Shown: piece by piece, positions 16,895 to 25,061 of the stretch
Numbering within the stretch: position 1 is the stretch's first letter
Layout of the letters: each line of letters opens with the position of its first letter
Source of the DNA: a virus
IMG/VR virus record: IMGVR_UViG_3300017987_000073
Span: 16,563 to 80,562 of that record
Length of the DNA: 64,000 nucleotides
Strand: one strand, 5' to 3'
Notes under the pieces: model-generated
The model's input: only the letters and a program-made list of their open reading frames with translations
Told to the model about the DNA's origin: nothing
Databases searched by the model: none
Made by a program: the position numbers and the translations under genes

Positions 16895-18053
16895 TCAACT
16901 CCTCCGCCATCTTCTCCCAGTTGCGCTTGACCGCGCCGTTCTCGTCCGGCGGCGCCTCCTCCTTGAGCCAGGTCAGAAACTCCGCCTTGCTCCCGGCGAG
17001 CCGCTCGTCGCCCTTGAAGTACCCCTTCCCCGTCCGGTGCTTCACCAAACCGCGCGTGATCGCCTCCTCCCGCACCTCGCGGGCGAAGTCGAGTCCCAGG
17101 GGCGTTTGATTCGTCGCCCCCACTGACGAGTAGAAGTAGGCTACCTCGTTCAAGTGCGGCCCGAGGGAGTTCTTGACCACCTCGAGCTCGTGCTTCTCAC
17201 CCACGAGGACCTTGTCATCCTTGTTCTTCACCTCCGCCTTGACCCGGCCGCAGGACGTCACCCGACAGATCCACCCCCCGTCGTAGATCGGGGACTCCCC
17301 GCCCTTGACTTTGTAGGTCCTCTGCCCGGGCATCGTGTCCATCCGCTTCGACTCCCGCTGAACGAAGACGAGGATCTCGTCTCTGTTCAACGTGGGGATC
17401 AACTTGTCGAGCCACTTGGAGGTCAGGAGGGCCCGAAGCGGATAGCCCCGCGCCTCGACCTTCCCCTTCAGGAGCTCCTCGAGCTCGCTGGAGGGCGTCA
17501 ATCGGTTGACGGAGTCCACCGCGATCGCCAGGAACGCCCCCTCCGGGAGTTCCCCGCCCTCCTTGGCCTTCTTGAACTTGGCCCGGTACTCCTCGATCTT
17601 GGCGATGCACTCCTCGTAGGTCCGCGGCTTGTAGTAGGCCACCTCGTCGAGCGCCCCGCAGATCGTCGAGAACCACTTGAGGTCAACCGCCCGACACTCC
17701 GCGTCAACGAAGAGCCCCCACCCCCCGGTGGCCCACGCGTCGTAGAGCACCTCGGCCGCGAAGAGCGTCTTCCCACCCTGGCTCGGTCCGTGGACCACCC
17801 CGAGCATCCCCCCGGGTATCCCGCCACACTTCAGCCCCCGGTTCAACGAGGTGAAGCGCGTGGGACACACGAGGGGCGGCGGGATCTCGCTCCAGAGCTG
17901 GAAACCCTCGATCGACCTCACCGCCTTGGAGAGCGTCTTGCTCCGAGCCGAGACGGGCGGGGGACGAACCGAGGCCACCTCCTCGGAGGTCGCCGGCTCG
18001 GCGGCCTCGGTCGTCTCCCGCTTCACTCGGCGGGACTTGCCCTTCTGCGCCAT
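16875..18053 (-). CDS. RecA/UvsX-like strand-exchange recombinase
   Basis: A 392-residue protein with the RecA core: Walker A GPSQGGKTLFA near residue 89, a FVDAE strand after it and Walker B AIAVDSVNRL near residue 173. A preceding segment, TRFTSLNRGLKCGGIPGG, matches the RecA/UvsX entry to the ATPase fold. The N-terminal 50 residues are a charged tail. It would form filaments on single-stranded DNA for repair and recombination-dependent replication, alongside SSB and the Mre11/Rad50 pair. Confidence 0.85.
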   Translation of the reverse strand: MAQKGKSRRVKRETTEAAEPATSEEVASVRPPPVSARSKTLSKAVRSIEGFQLWSEIPPPLVCPTRFTSLNRGLKCGGIPGGMLGVVHGPSQGGKTLFAAEVLYDAWATGGWGLFVDAECRAVDLKWFSTICGALDEVAYYKPRTYEECIAKIEEYRAKFKKAKEGGELPEGAFLAIAVDSVNRLTPSSELEELLKGKVEARGYPLRALLTSKWLDKLIPTLNRDEILVFVQRESKRMDTMPGQRTYKVKGGESPIYDGGWICRVTSCGRVKAEVKNKDDKVLVGEKHELEVVKNSLGPHLNEVAYFYSSVGATNQTPLGLDFAREVREEAITRGLVKHRTGKGYFKGDERLAGSKAEFLTWLKEEAPPDENGAVKRNWEKMAEELNDEFRE

Positions 18054-19456
18054 CAGAAGGGACTCCCGTCGTCCGGCGCGTACTTGGCGTCACAGTCGGG
18101 GTGAGGACACTCGATCGCGTCCTGGGGCACCGGCTCCCGGCACTTCGGGCAGATATCGTAATCCTCACCCTCGCCGGGGGTCCATCCGAGCTTCTTACTC
18201 GGAGCCTCCTCCTTGACCATCTTCTCCCGTGGCTTGCGCTCGGTCTTCTTCTCCAGCTTCTTCTCCTCCTTGGGCTCCTCCTTCTTCGCCCGCCGCTTCG
18301 ACTTCTCCTCCTTGGGCTCCTCCTTCTTCCGACGAGTCCGTCGCTCGACCTTCGGCGGAGGCTCCTCCTCCTTCTCCTCCTCGCCCTGGTCGTCCTCGCC
18401 CTGGTCCTGGTCGTCCTCGCCCTGGTCGTCCTCGCCCTGGTCGTCGCCCTGGTCCTGGTCGTCGCCCTGGTCCTGGTCGTCCTCGCCCTGGTTGTCGCCC
18501 TGGTCCTGGTCGTCCTCGCCCTGGTCGTCGTCACCGTCCTTCGCGCGCTTCGACTTCCCGCCCTTCGACTCCTCCTCCTTCGGCTTCTTGAACGTTGCCG
18601 CGTCCACCTCGACCTCGAAGTCGTCGAGCACGATCGCGGCGTTGAGCACCGCGCACATCGCGTCGGGATCGTCGAGCTTGATCTCGTCGTCGAGGTCCGG
18701 CGGCTCGGCGTCGAGGATCGCCATCAGCTTGGAGTCCTTCTCCAGACGCTTCGCCTCCTGCGGCCGCGCCCTGGCGGAGTACATATCAGTCCCCTGCTCG
18801 TTCTCGTCGAACGTCAGGATAAACGGATACGGTGTGATAAAGGGGTTCCCCTCCTCCTCGCCGCTCTCGTCGATCTCCGACTCGATCTCCTTCCGGATGT
18901 CGTTCCCGAGCGACTTCGCCCCGGATAGAATCTCGGCCTTGAGATCGGGCGGGCGGTTACCCTTCGAGTCCTCCACCATCACCGCGACGCAGACGAAGTC
19001 GCTCTGCGGGACCAGTCGCTTCCGGAAGTTGTACCCCTCCCAGCCGAGGATCTCACCTTTGCAGAGATCCATTTTGTTCCGCCCGCTCCCCACCGAGATC
19101 ACGATATCCTCCGCGTCGATGCTCTTGTCCTCCTTGAGCATCTTCCGGAGCTTGGCGAAAGGATCCTCCTTCGGATCGTTCGAGACGTTGTAAGGCACCG
19201 TGACGACCTTGACCTTCGGTTTCCGCTTCGAGTCGTCACGCTTCCGCTTGCCCTCACCTTCGCCCTCCTTCTCCTTGACCTCGACCTCCTTCGGAAACCA
19301 GACCCGAAGTCGATCCACGATATCCGTGTCCGGGTGAAGCACGACCTTCGCCTTCGGTCGCCAGTCCATCCGATCGGTCCTCGAGCGCGTTTTGGTCGCC
19401 TTGCGGAGCTTCTCCATCTTCTCCCGAGCTCGCTTGATCCTTTCTTCCTTCGTCAT
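18053..19456 (-). CDS. Large acidic protein with D/Q/G-repeat tract and C-terminal zinc motif, beside RecA-like gene
   Basis: A 467-residue protein starting MTKEERIKRA; the ATG overlaps the preceding stop. Residues about 60-310 are an alpha/beta domain I do not recognise. Then comes a repeated acidic tract built from units like DDQGED and DQDQGD, a K/E/R-rich linker, and a final CPKCREP...CPHPDC zinc finger. The layout (ordered core plus acidic flexible tail) resembles single-strand-binding or recombination mediator proteins. Its position directly before the RecA-like gene supports that, but homology is not shown. Confidence 0.55.
   Translation of the reverse strand: MTKEERIKRAREKMEKLRKATKTRSRTDRMDWRPKAKVVLHPDTDIVDRLRVWFPKEVEVKEKEGEGEGKRKRDDSKRKPKVKVVTVPYNVSNDPKEDPFAKLRKMLKEDKSIDAEDIVISVGSGRNKMDLCKGEILGWEGYNFRKRLVPQSDFVCVAVMVEDSKGNRPPDLKAEILSGAKSLGNDIRKEIESEIDESGEEEGNPFITPYPFILTFDENEQGTDMYSARARPQEAKRLEKDSKLMAILDAEPPDLDDEIKLDDPDAMCAVLNAAIVLDDFEVEVDAATFKKPKEEESKGGKSKRAKDGDDDQGEDDQDQGDNQGEDDQDQGDDQDQGDDQGEDDQGEDDQDQGEDDQGEEEKEEEPPPKVERRTRRKKEEPKEEKSKRRAKKEEPKEEKKLEKKTERKPREKMVKEEAPSKKLGWTPGEGEDYDICPKCREPVPQDAIECPHPDCDAKYAPDDGSPF
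18382..18531 (-). repeat. Coding tandem repeat, units of CTGGTCCTGGTCGTC/CTCGCC type
   Basis: About 150 bases of imperfect tandem units, on the + strand variations of cgccctggtcctggtcgtc. All lie in frame and encode the D, Q, G and E-rich tract of the 18053-19456 protein. Such repeats change length readily by slippage. Confidence 0.85.
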
Positions 19457-20034
19457 TTCGTCTTCTCCTCGCCCCTCCGGGGCAGCATATCCGGTGAAAT
19501 TCCACGACGGCGCTCGACTAAATCCGCCTGCTTCCTCAAGCTGGCCGACCTCGACTCCCACGCGGCGTGCATCTGCTTACACATATTCCGCTCGCGCTCG
19601 AGCTCACGCCTCGCCCGCCTCCACTCCCGGTAGTCGTTGACGTGCGCCGCGATCCAGTTCTCGATCAGGTCGGTCGTGATCTGACCGCTCATCCGCTTCT
19701 CGCGCTTGTCCCGCTCGAGCGCGTCCCGGGCGTGTTGCGACCACTCGGCGAACGCCGCACGCCAGTGAATCTCGAACTCGTCGAGCTCCTCGATCGCTAC
19801 CTGGAGTAACATCCCAGAGCGCCGGAGGTTCGCCTCCCCCTCGTCGAGTGCCCTCAAAATCCTCTCAGCCGAGGCCCGCCCGTCCCCGAGCGAGAGGTCC
19901 CCCTCCAGCTTCTCCCAGACCTGCTCGATGTTCACGTTTCGTAGCCGCTGGTTGAGGAACGCGAACCGCTCGCCCCGCTTCTTGTGCTCGTCCAGCGCCG
20001 CGGACGAGGTCAATTTCTTCGTTCGTCTTCTCAT
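19453..20034 (-). CDS. Helical protein of unknown function in recombination operon
   Basis: A 193-residue, almost entirely helical, highly charged protein with long segments such as RREWRRARRELERERN-like repeats. It overlaps the next gene (ATGA) and lies 1 base from the DNA polymerase stop. It could be a coiled-coil adaptor or recombination mediator; no signature supports a firm call. Confidence 0.5.
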   Translation of the reverse strand: MRRRTKKLTSSAALDEHKKRGERFAFLNQRLRNVNIEQVWEKLEGDLSLGDGRASAERILRALDEGEANLRRSGMLLQVAIEELDEFEIHWRAAFAEWSQHARDALERDKREKRMSGQITTDLIENWIAAHVNDYREWRRARRELERERNMCKQMHAAWESRSASLRKQADLVERRRGISPDMLPRRGEEKTK

Positions 20035-20035
20035 C

Positions 20036-22900
20036 TCACCCCTCTATAACCGCGATGCGGACGCGCGGCGACCTGCGGAGTTCGTCCAGCTCTGGAGGTC
20101 CGAGAACCCCCTTCGGGTTCGCCCGGATCTGATCGATCGCCTTCTGGACCTTCTTCGGGTCCCGAAGCCACTTCTTGTAACGATCGACCAACTTGACTCG
20201 TCGCTTCCGCTGCGAGACGAGCCACCGCGTCCAGTCCTTGCCCGGGTAAACCACCTCCAGGATCCGCTGAGACGCCGGATAAATCACCTTGTCCCAGTAG
20301 TACTCGGGGTCGTAGGTGATCTCGTCGCTCTCCTCGTACTCGTCCCTGGTCACCCCCTGGAGAGGAGACCCGGACTTCGTCACCACGTACTCAACCTTCA
20401 TCCCGACGAAGAACTCCCGCCCGTGCTCCCGGATCTGCTCCGCCAACTTCACGTGGAGGGATTGACTCTTGTACCTGTCCGGCTCCTTGCTGATCCCCTT
20501 CCCGATCACCACGTCGTCGACCGTGAGCTCCCCGGCCAGACAACTGTCGAACGCCGGCTCGACGATCTCCCGCTCCATCTCGTCCGCGTCGATCCCCTTC
20601 ATCAGGATCGCGTCGAGCACCGCCTTCTGGAGAACCCGCGTCTTCCCCGAGCAGTCCGAGCGCATCACCTCGAGCCCCTTGACCTCGACGTGGTCGGTCT
20701 TCCCGCCCTTGTGAGACAGCATCCGGCCGGCGTACCGCTTCTTCTTGACGAAGAAGATCCGGTCGAAGATATCCTCGAACTCCAGGAGGATCGCGTTCCA
20801 CTCCAGGTTGCAGTTGCACTCCTTCAGGATCTCGACGTACCGCTCCTGACAGTAATCGACGAACCGCTCCCCGATCGCGTTGAGCTCGGCGATCCGCTCC
20901 TCCTCCGTCGCCCACTCCTGGTCGGTCGGCGCCAGTTGGATGTACACCGAGTCCGTGTCACCGTAGAGCGGCGCGAACCCGTTGGCCCGGGCGAACTTCT
21001 CGGTCAGTTTGATGAAGAACTGACCGGAAAGGGTGATCGCCTCCGCTAACTCCGTGTCGTAGAACCGACTCCTCGAGTTCCCCATGTCACCGTAGAAGGA
21101 CAGCCCGAGCCTCTTGAACGAGTAGGCGAGTCGGTAGTACAGGAGGAACAGATCGTCCTGAGTCGTCCCCACCACCTCGAGCCGCTGCTTCTGGAGGTCG
21201 GTGTACTTCTTCCGCCGCTCGAGCGTCCTCTCGAACATCTGGGAGATGTACCCCTGTTGATCGATCCGAAAGGTTGTCCCACCCTTGTGAACGACGACCG
21301 GCGACCCATCTTCACCCACCTTGTCCAGATCTATCTCAGGGATCCTGCACAGTTGCGTGGGGTCGAAATCCGGCCGAGATTCGGTCTTGACTATCGTCTC
21401 CGGCGAAATGTTGAAAGCCCGCACCATCGACGGGTACAGGCTCTTGAAGTCGAACGCCGCCACGTTTCGGTGCATCCCCACCTGGGGCGGGAAGACGTAA
21501 GCCCCCTCGTACTGGTCCGGCTTCCTCGGCGACCAGTACCTCGTCCGGAAGTGATGACCCTCCTTGAAGCCCTTCTTCAGGAGAAGCTGATCCACCTTGG
21601 TGGAGATCTGGAAGTCGTTGGGAAACCCGTTGGCGATCCGGCAGAAGAGCTGCTCCACCATCACGAACCCGGTGAACGCCTCGAGCTTCCGGAGGATCGT
21701 CGAGTCCAACCGGTTGTACTCCTCCAGAAGCTCCGGCTCGTACCGGTACAGGTTGATGAACTTCGGCGTGATCCCCGGCCGCCGCTCCCGGAAGATCGTC
21801 CTCCAGTCCAGCTTCTTGATCTTCAGGACCTTGTCCCCGATCGAGTCCAGCGAGAACGAGATCGCGTCCCCACCGGCGCGGACGTAGTGCCGCTTGAAGA
21901 TCGGCAGGGGGTCCACGAGGAGGTTGTACCTCCAGTCGACGAAGATCTTGTGGTGGTAGAATCGATAGATCAGGACCGGGAAGTCGAACCCCGTCCCGTT
22001 CCACGCGCAGTGGACGTCGTACTTGCTCAGGCACCGCCTCTTGAACTCGAGAAGCATCTCCCGCTCGGCCTCGTCCGTCTCCTCCCGCAGGATCACGAAG
22101 CCCTGGTCGTCGGGGTCGTCCTCGACCCGGTCCCCCTCCCACGCTATCGACAGGATCCGGTTGTGCTCCTTGTTGTCGAAGCCACCGACGGAGTCGTCCG
22201 TCTCGATGTCGATGAATCCCATGTGAAACTTGGGGTTGATCCGAATATCGTAGTCCGTGAGGAAGCGTTGCTTCGGCGTCAGGTCCGCCTCGAGCGGCTC
22301 GACTCCCTTCCGGTCGCACCACCGGAGCGTCCAGTGAACGTCGGTCCACCGGTCCCGGTCCTGCGGAAACCTCACCGCCTGCGGCCGCTCCCCGAGCCAG
22401 AAGGCGTCGGCCCAGTGACCCCCGTACTCCGGGTCCCCTACCCGCTGAAAGTACCGCTTCCGGTTGAACTTGGGGAAGTTCTGCTCGATGTAAACTCGAT
22501 AGTAAAGCTCCGGAAAACGCGGATCAGGCTCGACCCGCTTCGCGTGGTTTCGACAGAGCCAGGCCCACTTATCCTCGGGCACCTTCCGGTAGTCCTCCGC
22601 CGTGATGTAGAAGTACCACTCGAACGGGTGGACCTCCTTCACCCGCCTCCCGGTCGCCGGGTCCCTCGTCAGGAGGACGATATCCTTCCCGTCCGACCAC
22701 CCGTGGTAGTAGTAGGTGTGAGGGTTGAAGACGAAGGAGGAGTCCTTCATCTCGTCGAAGTCAGCCGCCTCCGCGAGGTCCTCGAACGCCCGCTTGTCCT
22801 TGACCTTCTTGGAGTCGATCGCCTGCTCGTACTGGGCCCGGTGCTCCACCTTCTCCGAGAGGTCGTCCTCGAGCGCCTGGGTGTCCGAGTCCTGGATCAG
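20036..22900 (-). CDS. Family B DNA polymerase with 3'-5' exonuclease
   Basis: A protein of up to 954 residues. Exonuclease motifs are GFIDIETDD (Exo I), NGTGFDF (Exo II) and YNRLD (Exo III). Polymerase motifs are FDFKSLYPSMV (A), a KRLGLSFYG block (B), YGDTDSVY (C) and KKKRYAG. It is the replicative polymerase. No clear ATG exists at the 5' end. The frame enters from the uracil-glycosylase gene, where CTG at 22900 overlaps that gene's TGA (CTGA), and a GTG lies about 20 codons further in. I use the CTG because the overlap matches the style of neighbouring genes, but the start is uncertain. Confidence 0.93.
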   Translation of the reverse strand: MIQDSDTQALEDDLSEKVEHRAQYEQAIDSKKVKDKRAFEDLAEAADFDEMKDSSFVFNPHTYYYHGWSDGKDIVLLTRDPATGRRVKEVHPFEWYFYITAEDYRKVPEDKWAWLCRNHAKRVEPDPRFPELYYRVYIEQNFPKFNRKRYFQRVGDPEYGGHWADAFWLGERPQAVRFPQDRDRWTDVHWTLRWCDRKGVEPLEADLTPKQRFLTDYDIRINPKFHMGFIDIETDDSVGGFDNKEHNRILSIAWEGDRVEDDPDDQGFVILREETDEAEREMLLEFKRRCLSKYDVHCAWNGTGFDFPVLIYRFYHHKIFVDWRYNLLVDPLPIFKRHYVRAGGDAISFSLDSIGDKVLKIKKLDWRTIFRERRPGITPKFINLYRYEPELLEEYNRLDSTILRKLEAFTGFVMVEQLFCRIANGFPNDFQISTKVDQLLLKKGFKEGHHFRTRYWSPRKPDQYEGAYVFPPQVGMHRNVAAFDFKSLYPSMVRAFNISPETIVKTESRPDFDPTQLCRIPEIDLDKVGEDGSPVVVHKGGTTFRIDQQGYISQMFERTLERRKKYTDLQKQRLEVVGTTQDDLFLLYYRLAYSFKRLGLSFYGDMGNSRSRFYDTELAEAITLSGQFFIKLTEKFARANGFAPLYGDTDSVYIQLAPTDQEWATEEERIAELNAIGERFVDYCQERYVEILKECNCNLEWNAILLEFEDIFDRIFFVKKKRYAGRMLSHKGGKTDHVEVKGLEVMRSDCSGKTRVLQKAVLDAILMKGIDADEMEREIVEPAFDSCLAGELTVDDVVIGKGISKEPDRYKSQSLHVKLAEQIREHGREFFVGMKVEYVVTKSGSPLQGVTRDEYEESDEITYDPEYYWDKVIYPASQRILEVVYPGKDWTRWLVSQRKRRVKLVDRYKKWLRDPKKVQKAIDQIRANPKGVLGPPELDELRRSPRVRIAVIEG

Positions 22901-23484
22901 GTCAGCGCCGGCTCGAAAGCCTCCCTGATCCTCCTCGCGTCCCTCTCCAGGTTCGTCCACTTCCGAAGCGTCGAGATCGGGTGACGCAGGAGCACCGCCT
23001 CCGCGAGCGTCCCGTCCACCCTCCTCCGACTCCCGAAGTCGCTTAACCCGAGGGGGGCGCCCGCCGCCCTCCCGAAGACCAAAACCCTCCTCAAGTTCGG
23101 AAGGATCTCCAGTTCTCTCCTCAAGTGAATCTTCCAGCACGTCTCGACCTCCTCCGGTCTGAGTTCTCGGTTCCCCGGCGTCGCGCACTTCACCGCGTTC
23201 GTCGCGTAGACCTCCCGAAGGTCCAGCTCGGCGACCCTCGACAGATGCCAGAACGCCCGCGCCGCCCCGCGGAGCTTCAGCGCGGCCGCCCTGGACCCGA
23301 GCCGCCCGAGGAGCGGCGCCAAAAAGCACCCCACGCACCCCCACCCCTCGGCCACGACAGATGGGTTCAACCCCACGACCGCGATCCTCGCCCCCGCCGG
23401 CCCGTACCCGACGCACCTCGGGAGACCGAGGTCACCGAGCCCGCAGGCGCGGCAAGCTCCGGTTCTTCTCAAGAGCACTCGCAC
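22897..23484 (-). CDS. Uracil-DNA glycosylase, family 4/5-like
   Basis: A 195-residue protein. CRACGLGD and a later CVGC, plus VETCWK, supply cysteines for a 4Fe-4S cluster, as in family 4 enzymes. RIAVVGLNPSVVAEG corresponds to motif A, EVYATNAVKC to the second block and LLRHPISTLR to the motif B H-P region. It would remove uracil from DNA, fitting the dUTPase and ThyX genes nearby. The GTG at 23484 lies inside the kinase gene; a shorter start a few codons in is possible. Motif A has N-P-S rather than G-E-A-P-G, so substrate range may differ. Confidence 0.7.
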   Translation of the reverse strand: MRVLLRRTGACRACGLGDLGLPRCVGYGPAGARIAVVGLNPSVVAEGWGCVGCFLAPLLGRLGSRAAALKLRGAARAFWHLSRVAELDLREVYATNAVKCATPGNRELRPEEVETCWKIHLRRELEILPNLRRVLVFGRAAGAPLGLSDFGSRRRVDGTLAEAVLLRHPISTLRKWTNLERDARRIREAFEPALT

Positions 23485-24007
23485 CCAAGATCCCCGCGTT
23501 CAACGCCGTCTCGACCCCTCGGATCAACTCCTCCCTCGCCTTCGTCCGATCCGAGGTCTCGATCCCCAGCAGGTTTCCCCCGAGCTTCAGCCACTCGTTC
23601 GCCACCTGGTAAAACGAACTCTGAATCTTTATCTCCGTCTCCAGCGTCCGCCGCGGAACCCCGTCCCGCTCGATCACCCGACGCCGAGCCGCTTCGACCG
23701 GACAGTCCAACAGGAAAACCCACACGCTCGCTGCGAGGTACCGCTTCAGGTCGTGGGAGTACCCCCTCATACCGTCGTACACGACCGAGGAGAGCGCCCA
23801 GCGGTCCGCCACGAAGTCGAAGCGCCGCGAGAACGCCAGCAGATCGAAGTTGCACTGAATCCCCAGCTTGTAGATCTCCACGTCCGAGAGCTCCCCGATC
23901 GCCCCGTGCCGCACCGAGTCGCGGAAGACGAAGAACCCGAACTGCTTCAGCGCCTCGCACGCCGTGGTCTTCCCCACGCCGTCGATCCCCTCGATCGCGA
24001 TCAGCAC
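23432..24007 (-). CDS. Thymidylate kinase-like nucleoside/nucleotide kinase
   Basis: A 191-residue P-loop kinase starting VLIAIEGIDGVGKTT, the typical thymidylate kinase Walker A. FVADRWALSSVVYDG matches the DR(Y/W) substrate-binding motif, and FLLDCPVEAARRRV the LID-preceding strand and arginines. It would phosphorylate dTMP, or possibly a deoxynucleoside, towards the triphosphate. GTG at 24007 overlaps the end of the next gene upstream by 7 bases and is chosen because the P-loop begins five codons later. Its place beside ThyX-like and dUTPase genes supports a thymidylate role. Confidence 0.78.
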   Translation of the reverse strand: MLIAIEGIDGVGKTTACEALKQFGFFVFRDSVRHGAIGELSDVEIYKLGIQCNFDLLAFSRRFDFVADRWALSSVVYDGMRGYSHDLKRYLAASVWVFLLDCPVEAARRRVIERDGVPRRTLETEIKIQSSFYQVANEWLKLGGNLLGIETSDRTKAREELIRGVETALNAGILGASALEKNRSLPRLRAR

Positions 24008-24270
24008 GACGCCACCCCCTCCGAGGGTTGTCCGGACGGCCCGGCCCAAAAGCCCGCCTTGCCATCGACCTCGAAGAGCTGTCGATCGGTCCTCGCCAGG
24101 TCCTCGAAGGTGACGTCCTCCGGTCGATCCTCCTTCGCACCCGGTATCACGATTCCTAGCTGCCTGGAGATCGTCTCCCGATCCGAGCACGCCTCGTTGA
24201 ACTGCGCGACGTTCGGATCAGCGGGACCCGGACCCTTCACCTGGTTCCGCCACACGATCGGTACAGACAC
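24001..24270 (-). CDS. Small hypothetical protein between kinase and ThyX-like genes
   Basis: An 89-residue protein starting at GTG (24270), 7 bases after GGAGG, which decides the start. It begins within the 3' end of the ThyX-like gene. The sequence is polar with no motif I recognise. Its tight packing suggests it belongs to the nucleotide-metabolism operon. Confidence 0.5.
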   Translation of the reverse strand: MSVPIVWRNQVKGPGPADPNVAQFNEACSDRETISRQLGIVIPGAKEDRPEDVTFEDLARTDRQLFEVDGKAGFWAGPSGQPSEGVASC

Positions 24271-25061
24271 CCGAACGCCTCCGCCGTCGTGTGCGCCCGG
24301 TGGTAGCAGCACGCCTCGACGAAGTCGCACCGCGGCCGGAGCCACTTCGAGAGGTAGGGAAACGCGTCGTCCTTCCCGAGCCTGTCCCGCAGGAGCCACG
24401 CCACCGCGACCGTGTCCTCCGCCTCGCTGAACGTCATCCGCTTGGCGCAGAGGTTCTTCAGCGCGGCGTAGTTAATCGACATCACGAACCGGTGCACGCA
24501 CGAGATCGGGAGCAACTCCCGCGCCTCCTGCCAGGAGGTCACCCCGTCCGACAGAAACTGACCGTAAGCTCGCTTCGCGTGCTCCGCCACGTCGATCGCC
24601 TTCTTCAGCTTCATCGGATCCCGCCACGTCGACTCGTGGAACCGAAAGGGGACGTCCGCGTGGTTGTTGTCCCGCGTCCCGAGCGACGCGAAGACCACCC
24701 CGAGCCTCGCCCGGGCGATCTGGTCGAAGCTCCACCTCGAGAGCCCCTGCACCGCGAAGGTGAACTTCGGCGCCTCGAGCGCCAGGGGAAGCGCCCGCCC
24801 CATAAGCACCGACCGCACCACCTCGAATCGGTGCTCCGGCTTTGTCCGATCCCACCTTATCGCCTGGTTCGAGACCGCCGATCCCCAGGTCGCCACCGCC
24901 ATCGTGAAGAGCGACCGGTAGGGGTTCATCGGCGCGTCGATCAGATCCACCTGAATCCCCTCGACCCCTCGGAAGTACCGCGTCTTGACCCGCGGCGCCT
25001 GGTGAGGGAGCGTCCCCAGTTGCTCCCGTATTTCCCTGATTATCTCCGCTCTGCTTCTCAT
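24237..25061 (-). CDS. Divergent ThyX-fold protein (second thymidylate-synthase-like gene)
   Basis: A 274-residue protein. The block WSFDQIARARLGVVFASLGTRD aligns with the ThyX signature (Q..RHR..S.N..S.RY): the outer arginines and serine survive but the histidine is replaced. Later ARELLPISCVHRFVMSINY and the LCAKRM...AEDTVAVAWLLRD segment match the ThyX C-terminal helices that bind dUMP and FAD. A canonical ThyX begins at position 198, so this is a paralogue. It could be an inactive partner or a flavoenzyme acting on another deoxypyrimidine. The ATG at 25061 overlaps the dUTPase-HAD stop. Confidence 0.65.
   Translation of the reverse strand: MRSRAEIIREIREQLGTLPHQAPRVKTRYFRGVEGIQVDLIDAPMNPYRSLFTMAVATWGSAVSNQAIRWDRTKPEHRFEVVRSVLMGRALPLALEAPKFTFAVQGLSRWSFDQIARARLGVVFASLGTRDNNHADVPFRFHESTWRDPMKLKKAIDVAEHAKRAYGQFLSDGVTSWQEARELLPISCVHRFVMSINYAALKNLCAKRMTFSEAEDTVAVAWLLRDRLGKDDAFPYLSKWLRPRCDFVEACCYHRAHTTAEAFGCLYRSCGGTR

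Noticed and set aside
18101-18928. Leucine/valine-rich plus-strand frame that looks like a membrane protein
   Set aside because: It is the reverse reading of the acidic D/Q/G/E tandem repeat; the hydrophobicity is an artefact of complementary codons.
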